Shown here: piece after piece, positions 17,346 through 26,243 of the stretch
Layout: each line of letters opens with the position of its first letter
Position numbering within the stretch: position 1 is the stretch's first letter
Origin: an uncultured Oscillospiraceae bacterium
GTDB lineage: Bacteria; Bacillota; Clostridia; Oscillospirales; Ruminococcaceae
Assembly: GCA_934513685.1 (NCBI GenBank)
Contig: CAKSWY010000003.1
Coordinates: 1-64,000 of the forward strand
Reading direction: 5' to 3'
DNA: 64,000 bases
The notes under the pieces: model-generated
Told to the model about the DNA's origin: nothing
Databases searched by the model: none
What the model saw: the letters and a program-made list of their open reading frames with translations, nothing else
Position numbers and translations under genes: made by a program

Positions 17346-18563
17346 ATGAAAAAGATCGTTTTGGCCAGCGCCTGCCGTACTGCTGTCGGCAAGTTCGGCG
17401 GTACCCTGGCAAATGTGCCCGCTGCTGAGCTGGGCTCCATCGTCATCAAGGAAGCTCTGAACCGCGCTGGCGTGAAGCCCGAGCAGGTTGACCATGTGTA
17501 CATGGGCTGCGTTATCCAGGCCGGTCTGGGCCAGAACGTTGCCCGTCAGGCCGCTCTGAAGGCTGGCCTGCCCATCGAGACCCCCGCTGTGACCGTGAAC
17601 GTCGTTTGCGGTTCCGGCCTGAACTGCGTGAACATGGCCGCTCAGATGATCGAGGCCGGCGATGCCGACATCGTGGTTGCTGGTGGTATGGAGAACATGA
17701 ACATGGCTCCCTTCGCTATGATGAAGGGCCGCTACGGCTACCGCATGGGCGCTCCCATGGGCAAGAGCGAGCTGATCGATACCATGGTCAACGATGCTCT
17801 GTGGGATGCCACCGGCTTCAACAAGCACATGGGCATGACCGCTGAGAACATCTGCACCAACGAGACCTACCAGAAGAAGTACGGCTACAGCCCCATCAAC
17901 CGTGAGCAGCTGGATGCCTTCGCTTGCCACAGCCAGGAGAAGGCCGTGAAGGCCATCGCCGACGGCGCCTTCAAGGAAGAGATCGTTCCCGTTGTCATCA
18001 AGGGCAAGAAGGGCGACACCGTGTTTGATACCGACGAAGGCCCCCGCGCCAGCAGCATGGAGACCCTGGCGAAGCTGAAGCCCGCCTTCAAGCCCGACGG
18101 CATTGTGACCGCCGGCAACTCTTCCGCCATCAACGACGGCGCTGCTGCCATCGTTGTGATGAGCGAGGAGAAGGCCAAGGAGTTGGGCATCGAGCCTCTG
18201 GCTACCTGGGTTTCCGGCGCTCTGGCCGGTGTTGAGCCCGAGGTCATGGGCCTGGGCCCCATCGCCGCCACCAAGAAGGCCATGGCCAAGGCTGGCCTGA
18301 CCGTGAACGACATGGACCTGATCGAGGCCAATGAGGCTTTCGCTGCTCAGTCCATCGCCGTGGGCGAGGCTCTGGGCTTTGACCAGAGCAAGCTGAACGT
18401 GAACGGCGGCGCCATCGCCATCGGTCACCCCGTGGGTGCTTCCGGTGCTCGTATCCTGGTCACCCTGCTGTACGCCATGAAGCATCGCGGCGCTCACAAG
18501 GGCCTGGCTACCCTGTGCATCGGCGGCGGCATGGGCTGCGCTACCATCGTGGAGCGTGACTGA
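17346..18563 (+). CDS. thl: Acetyl-CoA acetyltransferase (thiolase)
   Basis: A 405-residue biosynthetic thiolase that condenses two acetyl-CoA into acetoacetyl-CoA, the first step to butyrate. The nucleophile is Cys88 in [10 protein letters not shown]; the [17 protein letters not shown] block carries the catalytic His, and CIGGGMG at the C-terminus carries the second Cys. AAGGAGG lies at a near-ideal distance from the ATG at 17346. The codon choice (GCT, GTT, CGT, GGT) differs from the GCC/CGG-rich neighbours and suggests strong expression. It heads the order thl-crt-hbd-bcd-etfB-etfA. No clear promoter was found in the gap after coaD, so read-through from coaD may contribute. Confidence 0.96.
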   Translation: MKKIVLASACRTAVGKFGGTLANVPAAELGSIVIKEALNRAGVKPEQVDHVYMGCVIQAGLGQNVARQAALKAGLPIETPAVTVNVVCGSGLNCVNMAAQMIEAGDADIVVAGGMENMNMAPFAMMKGRYGYRMGAPMGKSELIDTMVNDALWDATGFNKHMGMTAENICTNETYQKKYGYSPINREQLDAFACHSQEKAVKAIADGAFKEEIVPVVIKGKKGDTVFDTDEGPRASSMETLAKLKPAFKPDGIVTAGNSSAINDGAAAIVVMSEEKAKELGIEPLATWVSGALAGVEPEVMGLGPIAATKKAMAKAGLTVNDMDLIEANEAFAAQSIAVGEALGFDQSKLNVNGGAIAIGHPVGASGARILVTLLYAMKHRGAHKGLATLCIGGGMGCATIVERD

Positions 18564-18614
18564 GTTTGGCCTTTCGCCAATCCAATCAACACGACTGTAA
18601 AGGAGTGTACGAAG

Positions 18615-19400
18615 TTGGGTTTTGTAAACTATGAAGCGCAGGGCGCTGTGGGTCTGGTTACCATCAACCGCCCCGAAGCCCTGAACGCTCTGAATCCCCA
18701 GGTGCTGGCCGATCTGAAGGCCGTGTTTGAGGGCATTGATCAGAACGCCATCCGCTGTGTGGTGGTGACCGGTGCGGGCGAAAAGAGCTTCGTGGCCGGC
18801 GCCGACATCGGCAGCATGAGCGTGATGACCAAGGCGGAGGGCGAAGCCTTCGGCAAAATGGGCAACGACGTGTTCCGCATGATCGAAACCTTCCCCATCC
18901 CGGTGATCGCTGCGGTGAACGGTTTCGCTCTGGGCGGCGGCAACGAGCTGGCCATGTGCTGCGACTTCCGCATCTGCTCGGACAACGCCATGTTCGGCCA
19001 GCCTGAGGTTGGCCTGGGCATCACCCCCGGTTTCGGCGGCACCCAGCGCCTGGCGCGCCTGGTCGGCCCCGGAATGGCCAAGCAGCTGGTCTACACCGCC
19101 GCGAACATCAAGGCGGACGAGGCCCTGCGCATTGGCCTGGTGAATGCGGTGTATCCGCAGGCGGAACTGATGGAGAATGCCATGAAGCTGGCGGGCAAGA
19201 TCGCCCGCAACGCTCCCATCGCCGTGCGCAACTGCAAGAAGGCCATCAACGATGGTCTGGAAGTTGGCATGGACGAGGCTGTGGTGATTGAGGAAAAGCT
19301 CTTCGGAGCCTGCTTCGAGACCCACGACCAGAAGGAGGGCATGGGCTGCTTCCTCTCCAAGGAAAAGCCGAAGCCCAAGGCGGTTTTCACCAACAACTGA
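18615..19400 (+). CDS. crt: 3-hydroxybutyryl-CoA dehydratase (crotonase)
   Basis: A 261-residue enoyl-CoA hydratase-fold enzyme that dehydrates 3-hydroxybutyryl-CoA to crotonyl-CoA. The oxyanion-hole region is AAVNGFALGGGNELAMCCD and the two catalytic glutamates are Glu111 (NELAMCCD) and Glu131 (GQPEVGLGITPGFGGTQRL). It starts with TTG at 18615, with AAAGGAG 10 to 15 bases upstream. It lies 51 bases after thl. The length is normal for clostridial Crt. Confidence 0.95.
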   Translation: MGFVNYEAQGAVGLVTINRPEALNALNPQVLADLKAVFEGIDQNAIRCVVVTGAGEKSFVAGADIGSMSVMTKAEGEAFGKMGNDVFRMIETFPIPVIAAVNGFALGGGNELAMCCDFRICSDNAMFGQPEVGLGITPGFGGTQRLARLVGPGMAKQLVYTAANIKADEALRIGLVNAVYPQAELMENAMKLAGKIARNAPIAVRNCKKAINDGLEVGMDEAVVIEEKLFGACFETHDQKEGMGCFLSKEKPKPKAVFTNN

Positions 19401-19410
19401 TCAATTTCGG

Positions 19411-19448
19411 AAGAACGGCGGCTGGCACAACAGCCGGTCGCTGTTCTT
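19411..19448 (+). promoter_or_regulatory. Hairpin between crt and hbd
   Basis: CGGCTG/CAGCCG around GCACAA, extended by AAGAAC/GTTCTT with an internal loop; the distal arm ends in TTCTTT. It could act as a partial terminator or as an mRNA-end stabiliser inside the butyrate operon. Confidence 0.5.
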
Positions 19449-19521
19449 TACTCCGGAATGTCAAAAAAATAACGTTAAACATCAAACAAGCGCATTGCGC
19501 TGAATTATGGAGGATCCTACC

Positions 19522-20364
19522 ATGAAGGTTGGTATCATTGGCGCCGGCACCATGGGTTCCGGCATTGCCCAGGCCTTTGCTCAGGCTGAGGGCTACGAAG
19601 TTTATCTGTGCGACATCAACGAGGAGTTTGCCGCCAACGGCAAGAAGAAGATCGCTGCCGGTTTTGAGAAGCGCATCGCCAAGGGCAAGATGGATCAGGC
19701 TGCTGCCGACGCCATCCTGAACAAGATCCACACCGGCGTGAAGGACATCTGCACCGATTGCGATCTGGTTGTCGAGGCCGCTCTGGAAGTGATGGCTGTG
19801 AAGCAGCAGACCTTCAAGGAGCTGGAGACCATCTGCAAGAACCCCGACGTGATTTTTGCCACCAACACCTCCAGCCTGTCCATCACCGAGATCGGCAAGG
19901 GCATCAACCGCCCTGTGGTTGGCATGCACTTCTTCAACCCCGCTCCTGTTATGAAGCTGGTTGAGGTCATCGCCGGCCTGAACACCCCCGATGAGGTGGT
20001 TGAGAAGATCAAAGCCATCAGCGTTGAGATCGGCAAGACCCCCGTGCAGGTGAACGAGGCCGCCGGCTTCGTGGTCAACCGCATCCTGATCCCCATGATC
20101 AACGAAGGCATCGGCATCTACGCCGATGGCGTTGCCTCGGTTGAGGGCATCGACACCGCCATGAAGCTGGGCGCCAACCATCCCATGGGTCCCCTGGAGC
20201 TGGGCGACCTGGTGGGCCTGGACATCGTGCTGGCCATCATGAATGTGCTGTATGACGAGACCGGCGATCCCAAGTATCGCCCCCATCCTCTGCTGAAGAA
20301 GATGGTTCGTGGCGGCAAGCTGGGCCGCAAGACCGGCATCGGTTTCTACAACTACAGCAAGTAA
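19522..20364 (+). CDS. hbd: 3-hydroxybutyryl-CoA dehydrogenase
   Basis: A 280-residue enzyme that reduces acetoacetyl-CoA to 3-hydroxybutyryl-CoA with NAD(P)H. The Rossmann motif [14 protein letters not shown] is at the N-terminus; [28 protein letters not shown] (with the catalytic His) and [18 protein letters not shown] are the family blocks, and the C-terminal domain ends [15 protein letters not shown]. The ATG at 19522 is preceded by GGAGG at 19509-19513. Codon choice is the same optimised type as in thl. Confidence 0.96.
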   Translation: MKVGIIGAGTMGSGIAQAFAQAEGYEVYLCDINEEFAANGKKKIAAGFEKRIAKGKMDQAAADAILNKIHTGVKDICTDCDLVVEAALEVMAVKQQTFKELETICKNPDVIFATNTSSLSITEIGKGINRPVVGMHFFNPAPVMKLVEVIAGLNTPDEVVEKIKAISVEIGKTPVQVNEAAGFVVNRILIPMINEGIGIYADGVASVEGIDTAMKLGANHPMGPLELGDLVGLDIVLAIMNVLYDETGDPKYRPHPLLKKMVRGGKLGRKTGIGFYNYSK

Positions 20365-20377
20365 ACATGTTCCCCAT

Positions 20378-20406
20378 CAGGGGCGGGTAGCGGATGCCCG
20401 CCCCTG
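20378..20406 (+). promoter_or_regulatory. Strong hairpin between hbd and bcd
   Basis: A perfect 10-base stem CAGGGGCGGG (20378-20387) / CCCGCCCCTG (20397-20406) with a 9-base loop and no T run after it. This fits an RNA-stability or processing element better than a terminator. Confidence 0.6.
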
Positions 20407-20445
20407 GTATGGGTTACATATATTAAAGAAACTGGAGGACTTACC

Positions 20446-21615
20446 ATGGATTTTACCTTGAGCAAAGAGCAGCTGATGGTTCAGAAGATGTACCGTGAGT
20501 TCGCTCAGAACGAAGTCAAGCCTCTGGCCGCCGAAGTGGATGAGCAGGAGCGCTATCCCGAGGAGACCGTGGCCAAGATGGCCAAGCTGGGCATGATGGG
20601 CATCTACTTCCCCAAGAAGTATGGCGGAGCCGGCGCTGACGTGCTGTCTTACGCGATGGCCGTTGAAGAGCTGAGCAAGGTCTGCGGCACCACCGGTGTT
20701 ATCGTTTCCGCTCACACCTCCCTGTGCGCCGCTCCCATCTTTGAGAACGGCACCGAGGAGCAGAAGATGAAGTACCTGCCCAAGCTGTGCAGCGGCGAGT
20801 GGGTTGGCGCCTTCGGCCTGACCGAGCCCGGCGCCGGCACCGACGCGCAGGGCCAGCAGACCACCGCCGTGGATATGGGCGACTACTGGCTGCTGAACGG
20901 CTCCAAGATCTTCATCACCAACGCTGGCTACGCCAATGTGTTCATCATCATTGCCGTGACCGGTACCGTTGTGAACAAGAAGGGCCGCAAGGTTAAGGAG
21001 ATCAGCGCGTTCATCGTGGAGCGCACCGATGAGGGCTTCTCCGTCGGTAAGCATGAGAAGAAGATGGGCATCCGTGGTTCTTCTACCTGCGAGCTGATCA
21101 TGGAAGACTGCAAGATCCCCAAGGATCGTCTGCTGGGCGTCAAGGGCAAGGGCTTCCAGGTTGCTATGAAGACTCTGGACGGCGGCCGTATCGGCATCGC
21201 TTCTCAGGCTCTGGGCATTGCTCAGGGTGCTCTGGACGAGACCGTTGCCTACGTCAAGGAGCGCAAGCAGTTCGGCCGCAGCATCGCTCAGTTCCAGAAC
21301 ACTCAGTTCGAGCTGGCTGAGATGAAGGCCCGCGTGGAGGCTGCCCGTCTGCTGGTTTACCGTGCAGCCATGAAGAAGCAGGCTGCCATGGAGGGCTCCA
21401 AGGAGCACTACACCGTGGAGGCCGCTGAGGCGAAGCTGATCGCCGCCCGCACCGCCAGCGATGTAACCCGTCGCTGCCTGCAGCTGTTCGGCGGTTACGG
21501 CTACACCCGTGACTACCCCATCGAGCGCATGATGCGCGATGCCAAGATCACTGAGATCTACGAGGGCACCAGCGAAGTGCAGATGATGGTTATTTCCGGC
21601 GATCTGCTGAAGTAA
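20446..21615 (+). CDS. bcd: Butyryl-CoA dehydrogenase
   Basis: A 389-residue acyl-CoA dehydrogenase that reduces crotonyl-CoA to butyryl-CoA using FAD; with EtfAB it can couple this to ferredoxin reduction. Visible blocks are FGLTEPGAGTDAQGQQ and WLLNGSKIFITNAGYA (FAD and substrate binding), GIRGSSTCELIMEDCKIP, RIGIASQALGIAQGALD, RKQFGRSIAQFQNTQF and LFGGYGYTRDYPIERMMRDAKI. The catalytic base is the Glu in TEIYEGTSE near residue 373. It sits after a strong hairpin and 14 bases before etfB, so bcd-etfB-etfA form a tight unit. Confidence 0.96.
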   Translation: MDFTLSKEQLMVQKMYREFAQNEVKPLAAEVDEQERYPEETVAKMAKLGMMGIYFPKKYGGAGADVLSYAMAVEELSKVCGTTGVIVSAHTSLCAAPIFENGTEEQKMKYLPKLCSGEWVGAFGLTEPGAGTDAQGQQTTAVDMGDYWLLNGSKIFITNAGYANVFIIIAVTGTVVNKKGRKVKEISAFIVERTDEGFSVGKHEKKMGIRGSSTCELIMEDCKIPKDRLLGVKGKGFQVAMKTLDGGRIGIASQALGIAQGALDETVAYVKERKQFGRSIAQFQNTQFELAEMKARVEAARLLVYRAAMKKQAAMEGSKEHYTVEAAEAKLIAARTASDVTRRCLQLFGGYGYTRDYPIERMMRDAKITEIYEGTSEVQMMVISGDLLK

Positions 21616-21629
21616 GGAGGCAAAACGAG

Positions 21630-22424
21630 ATGAAAGCAATTGTTTGTGTGAAACAGGTTCCCGATACCTCCGGTAAGGTTGCGGTGAACGAGAACGGCAC
21701 CCTGGACCGTGCGTCCATGGCCACCATCACCAACCCCGATGACCTGGCTGCTGTTGAGGCTGCTCTGCGTCTGAAGGATCAGACCGGCTGCGAAGTCATC
21801 GTGGTCACCATGGGTCCCCCGCCGGCAGAGGGCATGCTGCGTGAGCTGATCGCCCGCGGCGCTGACCGTGCCGTGCTGGTTTCCGGCCGTGAGTTCGGCG
21901 GCAGCGATACCTTCGCTACCTCTCAGATCCTGGCCGCTGCCATCAACAAGATCGGCGTGGAAAAGGGCGACGTTGTCTTCTGCGGCCGTCAGGCCATCGA
22001 TGGCGATACCGCTCAGGTTGGTCCTCAGATCGCTGAGAAGCTGCACCTGCCTCAGATCACCTATGTGGCTGACGTGAAGGTGGAGGACGGCGTTGTGACC
22101 GCCAAGCGCATGCTGGAGGACGGCTTCATGATGATTCAGGCCGAGACCCCCTGCCTGCTGACCTGCGTTAAGGAGCTGAACGAGCCCCGTTATATGTCCG
22201 TTGGCGGCATCTTCGAGTGCTACTCCAAGCCCATGGACGTGTTCGACTACAACGCTCTGAAGGACGATCCCCTGATCGAGGTCGATACCATCGGCCTGAA
22301 GGGCTCCCCGACGAACGTGTTCAAGTCCTTCACCCCGCCCCAGAAGGGCGCCGGCACCATGCTGGAGGGTGATGACGTCGCTGCTCAGATGGCCGGTATC
22401 CTGGCTGCTAAGCACCTGATTTGA
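21630..22424 (+). CDS. etfB: Electron transfer flavoprotein, beta subunit
   Basis: A 264-residue subunit. Family blocks are IVCVKQVPDTSGKVAV, ITNPDDLAAVEAALRLKD, VIVVTMGPPPAEGMLRELIARGADRAVLV and FCGRQAIDGDTAQVGPQIAEKL, the nucleotide-binding region. In Bcd/Etf complexes it carries the bifurcating FAD and takes electrons from NADH. An AAGGAGG site precedes the ATG. It is paired with etfA 20 bases downstream. Confidence 0.95.
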   Translation: MKAIVCVKQVPDTSGKVAVNENGTLDRASMATITNPDDLAAVEAALRLKDQTGCEVIVVTMGPPPAEGMLRELIARGADRAVLVSGREFGGSDTFATSQILAAAINKIGVEKGDVVFCGRQAIDGDTAQVGPQIAEKLHLPQITYVADVKVEDGVVTAKRMLEDGFMMIQAETPCLLTCVKELNEPRYMSVGGIFECYSKPMDVFDYNALKDDPLIEVDTIGLKGSPTNVFKSFTPPQKGAGTMLEGDDVAAQMAGILAAKHLI

Positions 22425-22444
22425 TGAAAGGAGATTCACCAACT

Positions 22445-23548
22445 ATGGCATACGATTGCACTGATACCGCCGCCTTTAAGGGCGTTTGGGTTTTCTGCGA
22501 GCAGCGCGAGGGCAAGCTGATGCCCACCGACTTTGAGCTGATCAGCGAGGCCCGCAAGCTGGCCGACGAGCTGGGCTGCGAGCTGTCCGGCCTGCTGCTG
22601 GGCGAGAACGTTGAGGGCATTGCGAAGGAACTGGGCGGCTACGGCGCCGACAAGGTTCTGGTTTGCGACAGCCCCCTGCTGAAGGACTACACCACCGATG
22701 CCTACACCAAGGTCATCTGCGATGTGATCCACGAGTACAAGCCCGAGGTGTTCCTGATCGGCGCGACCAACATCGGCCGTGACCTGGGCCCCCGCTGCGC
22801 AGCTCGTCTGCACACCGGCCTGACTGCTGATGCCACTCACCTGGACATCGACACCGCCAAGTACATGGACTTCCTGCGCACCTCCTCCACCATCGATGTG
22901 GACAGCCAGAAGTTCAACATGGAAGATCGTAACCTGAAGATGACCCGTCCCGCTTTCGGCGGCCATCTGATGGCTACCATCATCTGCCCCCGTTTCCGTC
23001 CTCAGATGTCCACCGTCCGTCCCGGCGTTATGAAGAAGAGCGCGTTCGATGCTGCCAAGGCTGAGGCCTGCCAGATCGTGAAGCCCGCCTTCGAGCTGAC
23101 CGAGGCTGACTGCAAGACCAAGGTTCTGAGCATCGAGAAGGCTGCCAAGAAGATGGTTGACCTGATCGGCGCCGACGTGGTCGTGTCTGTGGGCCGTGGC
23201 ATCAGCAAGGATCCTCAGGCTGGCATTAAGCTGGCCGAGGAGCTGGCTGCTGAGCTGGGCGGCGTCGTGGGCGCTTCCCGTGCTGTGGTTGACTCCGGCT
23301 GGATCAGCTCTGACCATCAGGTCGGTCAGACCGGTAAGACCGTGCATCCCAAGATCTACGTGGCTCTGGGTATCTCCGGCGCCATTCAGCATGTTGCCGG
23401 TATGCAGGACTCCGAGATGATCATTGCCGTGAACAAGAACGACATGGCCCCCATCTTCGGCGTTGCCGATTACGGCATCTGTGGCGACCTGTTCAAGGTC
23501 GTTCCTCAGCTGATCGCTTCCATCAAGGCTGCCAAGGCTGCTGAATAA
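22445..23548 (+). CDS. etfA: Electron transfer flavoprotein, alpha subunit
   Basis: A 367-residue subunit. The N-terminal domain carries GVWVFCEQREGKLMPTDFELISEARKLAD; the C-terminal FAD domain has VVSVGRGISKDPQAG, GASRAVVDSGWISSDHQVGQTGKTVHPKIYVALGISGAIQHVAGM and the final IFGVADYGICGDLFKVVPQL. There is no added ferredoxin domain at the N-terminus. The ATG at 22445 is chosen over 22421 because AGGAG at about 22429 fits only the later start. It is the last gene of the operon, followed by a strong terminator. Confidence 0.95.
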   Translation: MAYDCTDTAAFKGVWVFCEQREGKLMPTDFELISEARKLADELGCELSGLLLGENVEGIAKELGGYGADKVLVCDSPLLKDYTTDAYTKVICDVIHEYKPEVFLIGATNIGRDLGPRCAARLHTGLTADATHLDIDTAKYMDFLRTSSTIDVDSQKFNMEDRNLKMTRPAFGGHLMATIICPRFRPQMSTVRPGVMKKSAFDAAKAEACQIVKPAFELTEADCKTKVLSIEKAAKKMVDLIGADVVVSVGRGISKDPQAGIKLAEELAAELGGVVGASRAVVDSGWISSDHQVGQTGKTVHPKIYVALGISGAIQHVAGMQDSEMIIAVNKNDMAPIFGVADYGICGDLFKVVPQLIASIKAAKAAE

Positions 23549-23621
23549 GCGAATTGCTGATCTGCTCTGCGGAGCAACCCGTGTTCCTCTGATTTTTTAG
23601 GCTTGTCCCCGGACAGGCTTT

Positions 23622-23656
23622 GCGCCCCCGCCTGCAAAGGCGGGGGCGCTTTTTTT
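23622..23656 (+). terminator. Terminator of the butyrate operon
   Basis: A perfect 11-base GC-rich stem GCGCCCCCGCC / GGCGGGGGCGC, a TGCAAA loop, then seven T. A second small hairpin TGTCC/GGACA lies just before it. Confidence 0.95.
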
Positions 23657-23701
23657 GTTTTGAAGGGGCCTTTTTTGCGGCGGGGCATCGCGGCCTGCCG
23701 C

Positions 23702-23730
23702 TGTACAGAAGCGGCGGAACGTGGTACAAT
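23702..23730 (+). promoter_or_regulatory. Possible promoter of the gene at 23824
   Basis: TACAAT (23725-23730) with an extended TG at 23722-23723. The -35 candidate TGTACA at 23702-23707 is weak, and spacing is 17. Confidence 0.55.
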
Positions 23731-23823
23731 GTCTTCAATACAAATCATAAAAACAGCAATTTTGCAAAAGCAAACGACGCGCAGAGTGCAAAGCCGGCGG
23801 GCGTTTGAAGTGGGAGAGTAAGT

Positions 23824-24213
23824 ATGAGCGAAATGAAGATGATCGAGCTGCGGGACCTGCTGGTCAGCGCATTTCTTTCCGGTTACGGCCGGGCGGACAG
23901 TGAGGGCCTGACCCGGCGGGAATATCTGGACTGCTCGCTGCGGGCCATTGCCTCCATGCAGGTGGAGCCGGAAACTGTGTACTGCGAGGAGGGCACGGCC
24001 CTTCAGGACGAACTGGACCTGGATCATCTGGAAGATGGAATGCACGCCGACGGCACCTGGCTGTATTACGGCAAGCCGGACGAGGGCTTTTTCTTCCTGC
24101 TTTGGTTTGAGGACGAGGGCGAGGCCATGACCAAACAGGCCCAGCTCTCGGCCGACCCGGCGGTGTGCTGCTGGCTGGTGGATCTGGAGAAGGACATCAC
24201 CACCGTGGAATAA
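23824..24213 (+). CDS. Acidic hypothetical protein
   Basis: A 129-residue protein I do not recognise. It is acidic, with no signal peptide or membrane helix. An N-terminal helical part (MIELRDLLVSAFLSGYGRA) is followed by a possible mixed alpha/beta domain with GTWLYYGKPDEGFFFLLWFEDEG and CCWLVDLEKDITTVE. It has GGGAGAG before its ATG and a plausible promoter, so it is probably expressed. It stands alone between the butyrate terminator and the polysaccharide cluster, which gives no hint of its role. Confidence 0.7.
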   Translation: MSEMKMIELRDLLVSAFLSGYGRADSEGLTRREYLDCSLRAIASMQVEPETVYCEEGTALQDELDLDHLEDGMHADGTWLYYGKPDEGFFFLLWFEDEGEAMTKQAQLSADPAVCCWLVDLEKDITTVE

Positions 24214-24286
24214 ACCGCGCCACCCCAAAGCCCAAACAAAAGCCCGAAAATTCGGCGGGCGAGGGGCAATTTGTGCGAAAAACACA

Positions 24287-24318
24287 GGGCCGCTTTTGAA
24301 ACGCAAAAAGCGCGGCCC
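24287..24318 (+). promoter_or_regulatory. Hairpin in the leader of the initiating transferase
   Basis: GGGCCGC (24287-24293) pairs with GCGGCCC (24312-24318) across an A/T-rich loop, just before the AAAGGAG site and ATG of the phosphotransferase gene. It could hide or expose the leader. Confidence 0.45.
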
Positions 24319-24334
24319 ATAAAGGAGCAAGAAC

Positions 24335-25747
24335 ATGCAGACGACCGGACACCAGAAATTGTTCAATTTCATCAATGCCGCCCTGGATTGGTGTGTGCTG
24401 GTGGTGAGCTATCTGCTCTCGGTGTACATCCGGCAGGGCCTGATGTTCGGCATTACCAACCCGGCGCTGCTGCTGGAGGACCATTACATCCCCATGGCGC
24501 TGGTGTACAGCACCCTGATGGTGGGGGTGCTGATCTTCCTGAATATGTACGGCAGCTACCGCTTCCGAAGCTTCTGGAAAGAGACAGTGAGCCTGGCCAT
24601 GGCCAATGGCTTCGGTGTGGTGGCCCTGGGCTTTGTGCTGTATTTTCTGAAAATGGGCGACTTTGCCCGCTGGCAGGTTGCCTTTCTGCTGGCGTTTTCG
24701 GTGGTTGGCCTGGTGGGCAAGCGCGCGGTGCTGCGCGCCCTGCTGCGGGTCGTGCGCACGCAAGGGCACAACACCCGGGCGGTGCTGCTGGTGGGCAGCG
24801 GCCCGCTGGCCCATCGCTATTATGAAGAGCTGAAAGCCCGGCCCTACACCGGCTACAACTACCGTGGCTATGTGTCGGACGAGCAGGTGGCGGACATGGG
24901 CACCTGGCGCGGCCCGGTGGCACAGTTCCGGCAGGTGCTGCAGAAGGAAAAGATCGAGGAAGTGGTGGTGGCACTGCCGGCCCGGCAGGCGGACTGCATC
25001 GGCGACCTGGTGGCCGCCAGCGGCCGGTACAGCGCGAAGATCTCCATCATTCCCTCCTACAACGATTTCATTCCGGCCAGCCCCCATGTGGAAACGGTGG
25101 CGGACCTGAAGATGATCAATGTGCGCCGCGCACCGGACAAAGGCCCCTTGTGGGCGGCCACCAAGCGGCTGATGGACCTGGTGGGAAGCGGGGTAGGGCT
25201 GGTGATCACCTCGCCGCTGATGCTGGGAGCCGCCATTGCGGTGAAGGTCACCAGCCCCGGCCCGGTGATCTTTAAGCAGAAGCGCACCGGCAAGAACGGC
25301 AAAGAATTCTATATGTACAAGTTCCGCAGTATGTATCAGGACGCGGAGGAGCGGCTGGCCGAATTGCAGGACCAGAACGAGGTGGACGGGCCGGTGTTCA
25401 AGATGACCAACGACCCCCGCATTACCCCAGCGGGCCGCTGGCTGCGCAAAACCAGCATTGACGAGCTGCCCCAGCTGGTAAACATTCTGAAGGGTGACAT
25501 GAGCATTGTCGGCCCCCGCCCGCCGCTGCCCAAAGAGGTGGCCCAGTACAGTGACTGGGATTGGGGCCGGCTGGCCGTTCGTCCCGGCCTGACCTGCTAT
25601 TGGCAGGTGAGCGGCCGAAGCAACCTGAGCTTTGATGAGTGGATGCGCCTGGACCTGAAATACATTGAGGAGCAGGGCCTTTGGACCGACCTGCGCATCA
25701 TTGCCCGCACCGTGGGCGTGGTGCTGCGGGGGGACGGCGCCTATTGA
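24335..25747 (+). CDS. Undecaprenyl-phosphate sugar-1-phosphate transferase, WbaP type
   Basis: A 470-residue initiating enzyme for exopolysaccharide or capsule synthesis: it moves a sugar-1-phosphate from a UDP-sugar to undecaprenyl phosphate. The N-terminal half has four or five membrane helices and a nucleotide-binding-like domain (RAVLLVGSGPLAHRYYEEL, around 145-270). The C-terminal catalytic domain (from about 275) has KRLMDLVGSGVGLVITSP, PVIFKQKRTGKNGKEFYMYKFRSM, the TNDPRITPAGRWLRKTSIDELPQL line, MSIVGPRPPLPKEV and PGLTCYWQVSGRSNLSF. The sugar (glucose, galactose or an N-acetylamino sugar) cannot be deduced. It opens the polysaccharide region and is followed by a terminator-like hairpin. 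Confidence 0.92.
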   Translation: MQTTGHQKLFNFINAALDWCVLVVSYLLSVYIRQGLMFGITNPALLLEDHYIPMALVYSTLMVGVLIFLNMYGSYRFRSFWKETVSLAMANGFGVVALGFVLYFLKMGDFARWQVAFLLAFSVVGLVGKRAVLRALLRVVRTQGHNTRAVLLVGSGPLAHRYYEELKARPYTGYNYRGYVSDEQVADMGTWRGPVAQFRQVLQKEKIEEVVVALPARQADCIGDLVAASGRYSAKISIIPSYNDFIPASPHVETVADLKMINVRRAPDKGPLWAATKRLMDLVGSGVGLVITSPLMLGAAIAVKVTSPGPVIFKQKRTGKNGKEFYMYKFRSMYQDAEERLAELQDQNEVDGPVFKMTNDPRITPAGRWLRKTSIDELPQLVNILKGDMSIVGPRPPLPKEVAQYSDWDWGRLAVRPGLTCYWQVSGRSNLSFDEWMRLDLKYIEEQGLWTDLRIIARTVGVVLRGDGAY

Positions 25748-25892
25748 GCGCTGCCGCCATATGGCTTGCCTTGTGGCCGTGGGTTCCGGCAGGCGCGGCC
25801 AATCCGGAATCCGGGCACTCCGCCGGAAAAGCGGGCGCGCGGCAAGGCTGGCCGCGATGCCGGCAGGGCCGCACAAATAAAAACAATCGAAA

Positions 25893-25930
25893 CGGACAAG
25901 CGCGCAGACGAGCGGCTTGTCCGTTTTTTT
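25893..25930 (+). terminator. Terminator after the initiating transferase
   Basis: CGGACAAGC (25893-25901) pairs with GCTTGTCCG (25915-25923), followed by seven T. Confidence 0.9.
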
Positions 25931-26036
25931 GTTGATTGCTATCGTTTTAGAGAAAAAGTCTCCCTGATACCGGGCGCTTGGTATAAGGGGCCATCCCTTT
26001 GCAGGGTTCGTAAGTGCGTAAGCTCCGTAAAAACGG

Positions 26037-26068
26037 AAAACGGCGTGACCATCATGGTCACGCCGTTT
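26037..26068 (-). terminator. Convergent terminator for the hydrolase remnant
   Basis: CGGCGTGACCA (26041-26051) / TGGTCACGCCG (26055-26065), flanked by AAAA and TTT. On the minus strand the stem is followed by TTTTCCGTTTTT, so it best serves the gene ending at 26244. Confidence 0.75.
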
Positions 26069-26243
26069 GCTTTAAGAGGGGGAGAGCCGTATTGCGGCGC
26101 AGGGGGCGCAACGGTGCGGCTCACCGCAATATTCGGGGGAATTGGAGGGCGGTTCCGCAGAGCACATATGCAGGGAAGCCCCGCATCAAAGTGTGCCCTG
26201 AACCGGTTCGATCAACCGGAAGGTTCCCACTTGCGGTGTGATA

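Larger units (their letters stand above)
25748..26243. other. Intergenic region after the initiating transferase
   Basis: About 500 bases with no supported gene. It holds the terminator of the transferase (25893-25930), a convergent terminator at 26037-26068, and a smaller imperfect hairpin (CCGGTT/AACCGG near 26209-26225). A long plus-strand ORF across it has no family pattern and overlaps both terminators, so I do not call it. Confidence 0.6.

Noticed and set aside
17346..23548. Recent horizontal transfer of the butyrate operon on the basis of codon use
   Set aside because: The optimised codons are also seen in infB and fit high expression; no integrase, repeat or tRNA junction flanks the block closely enough to support transfer.
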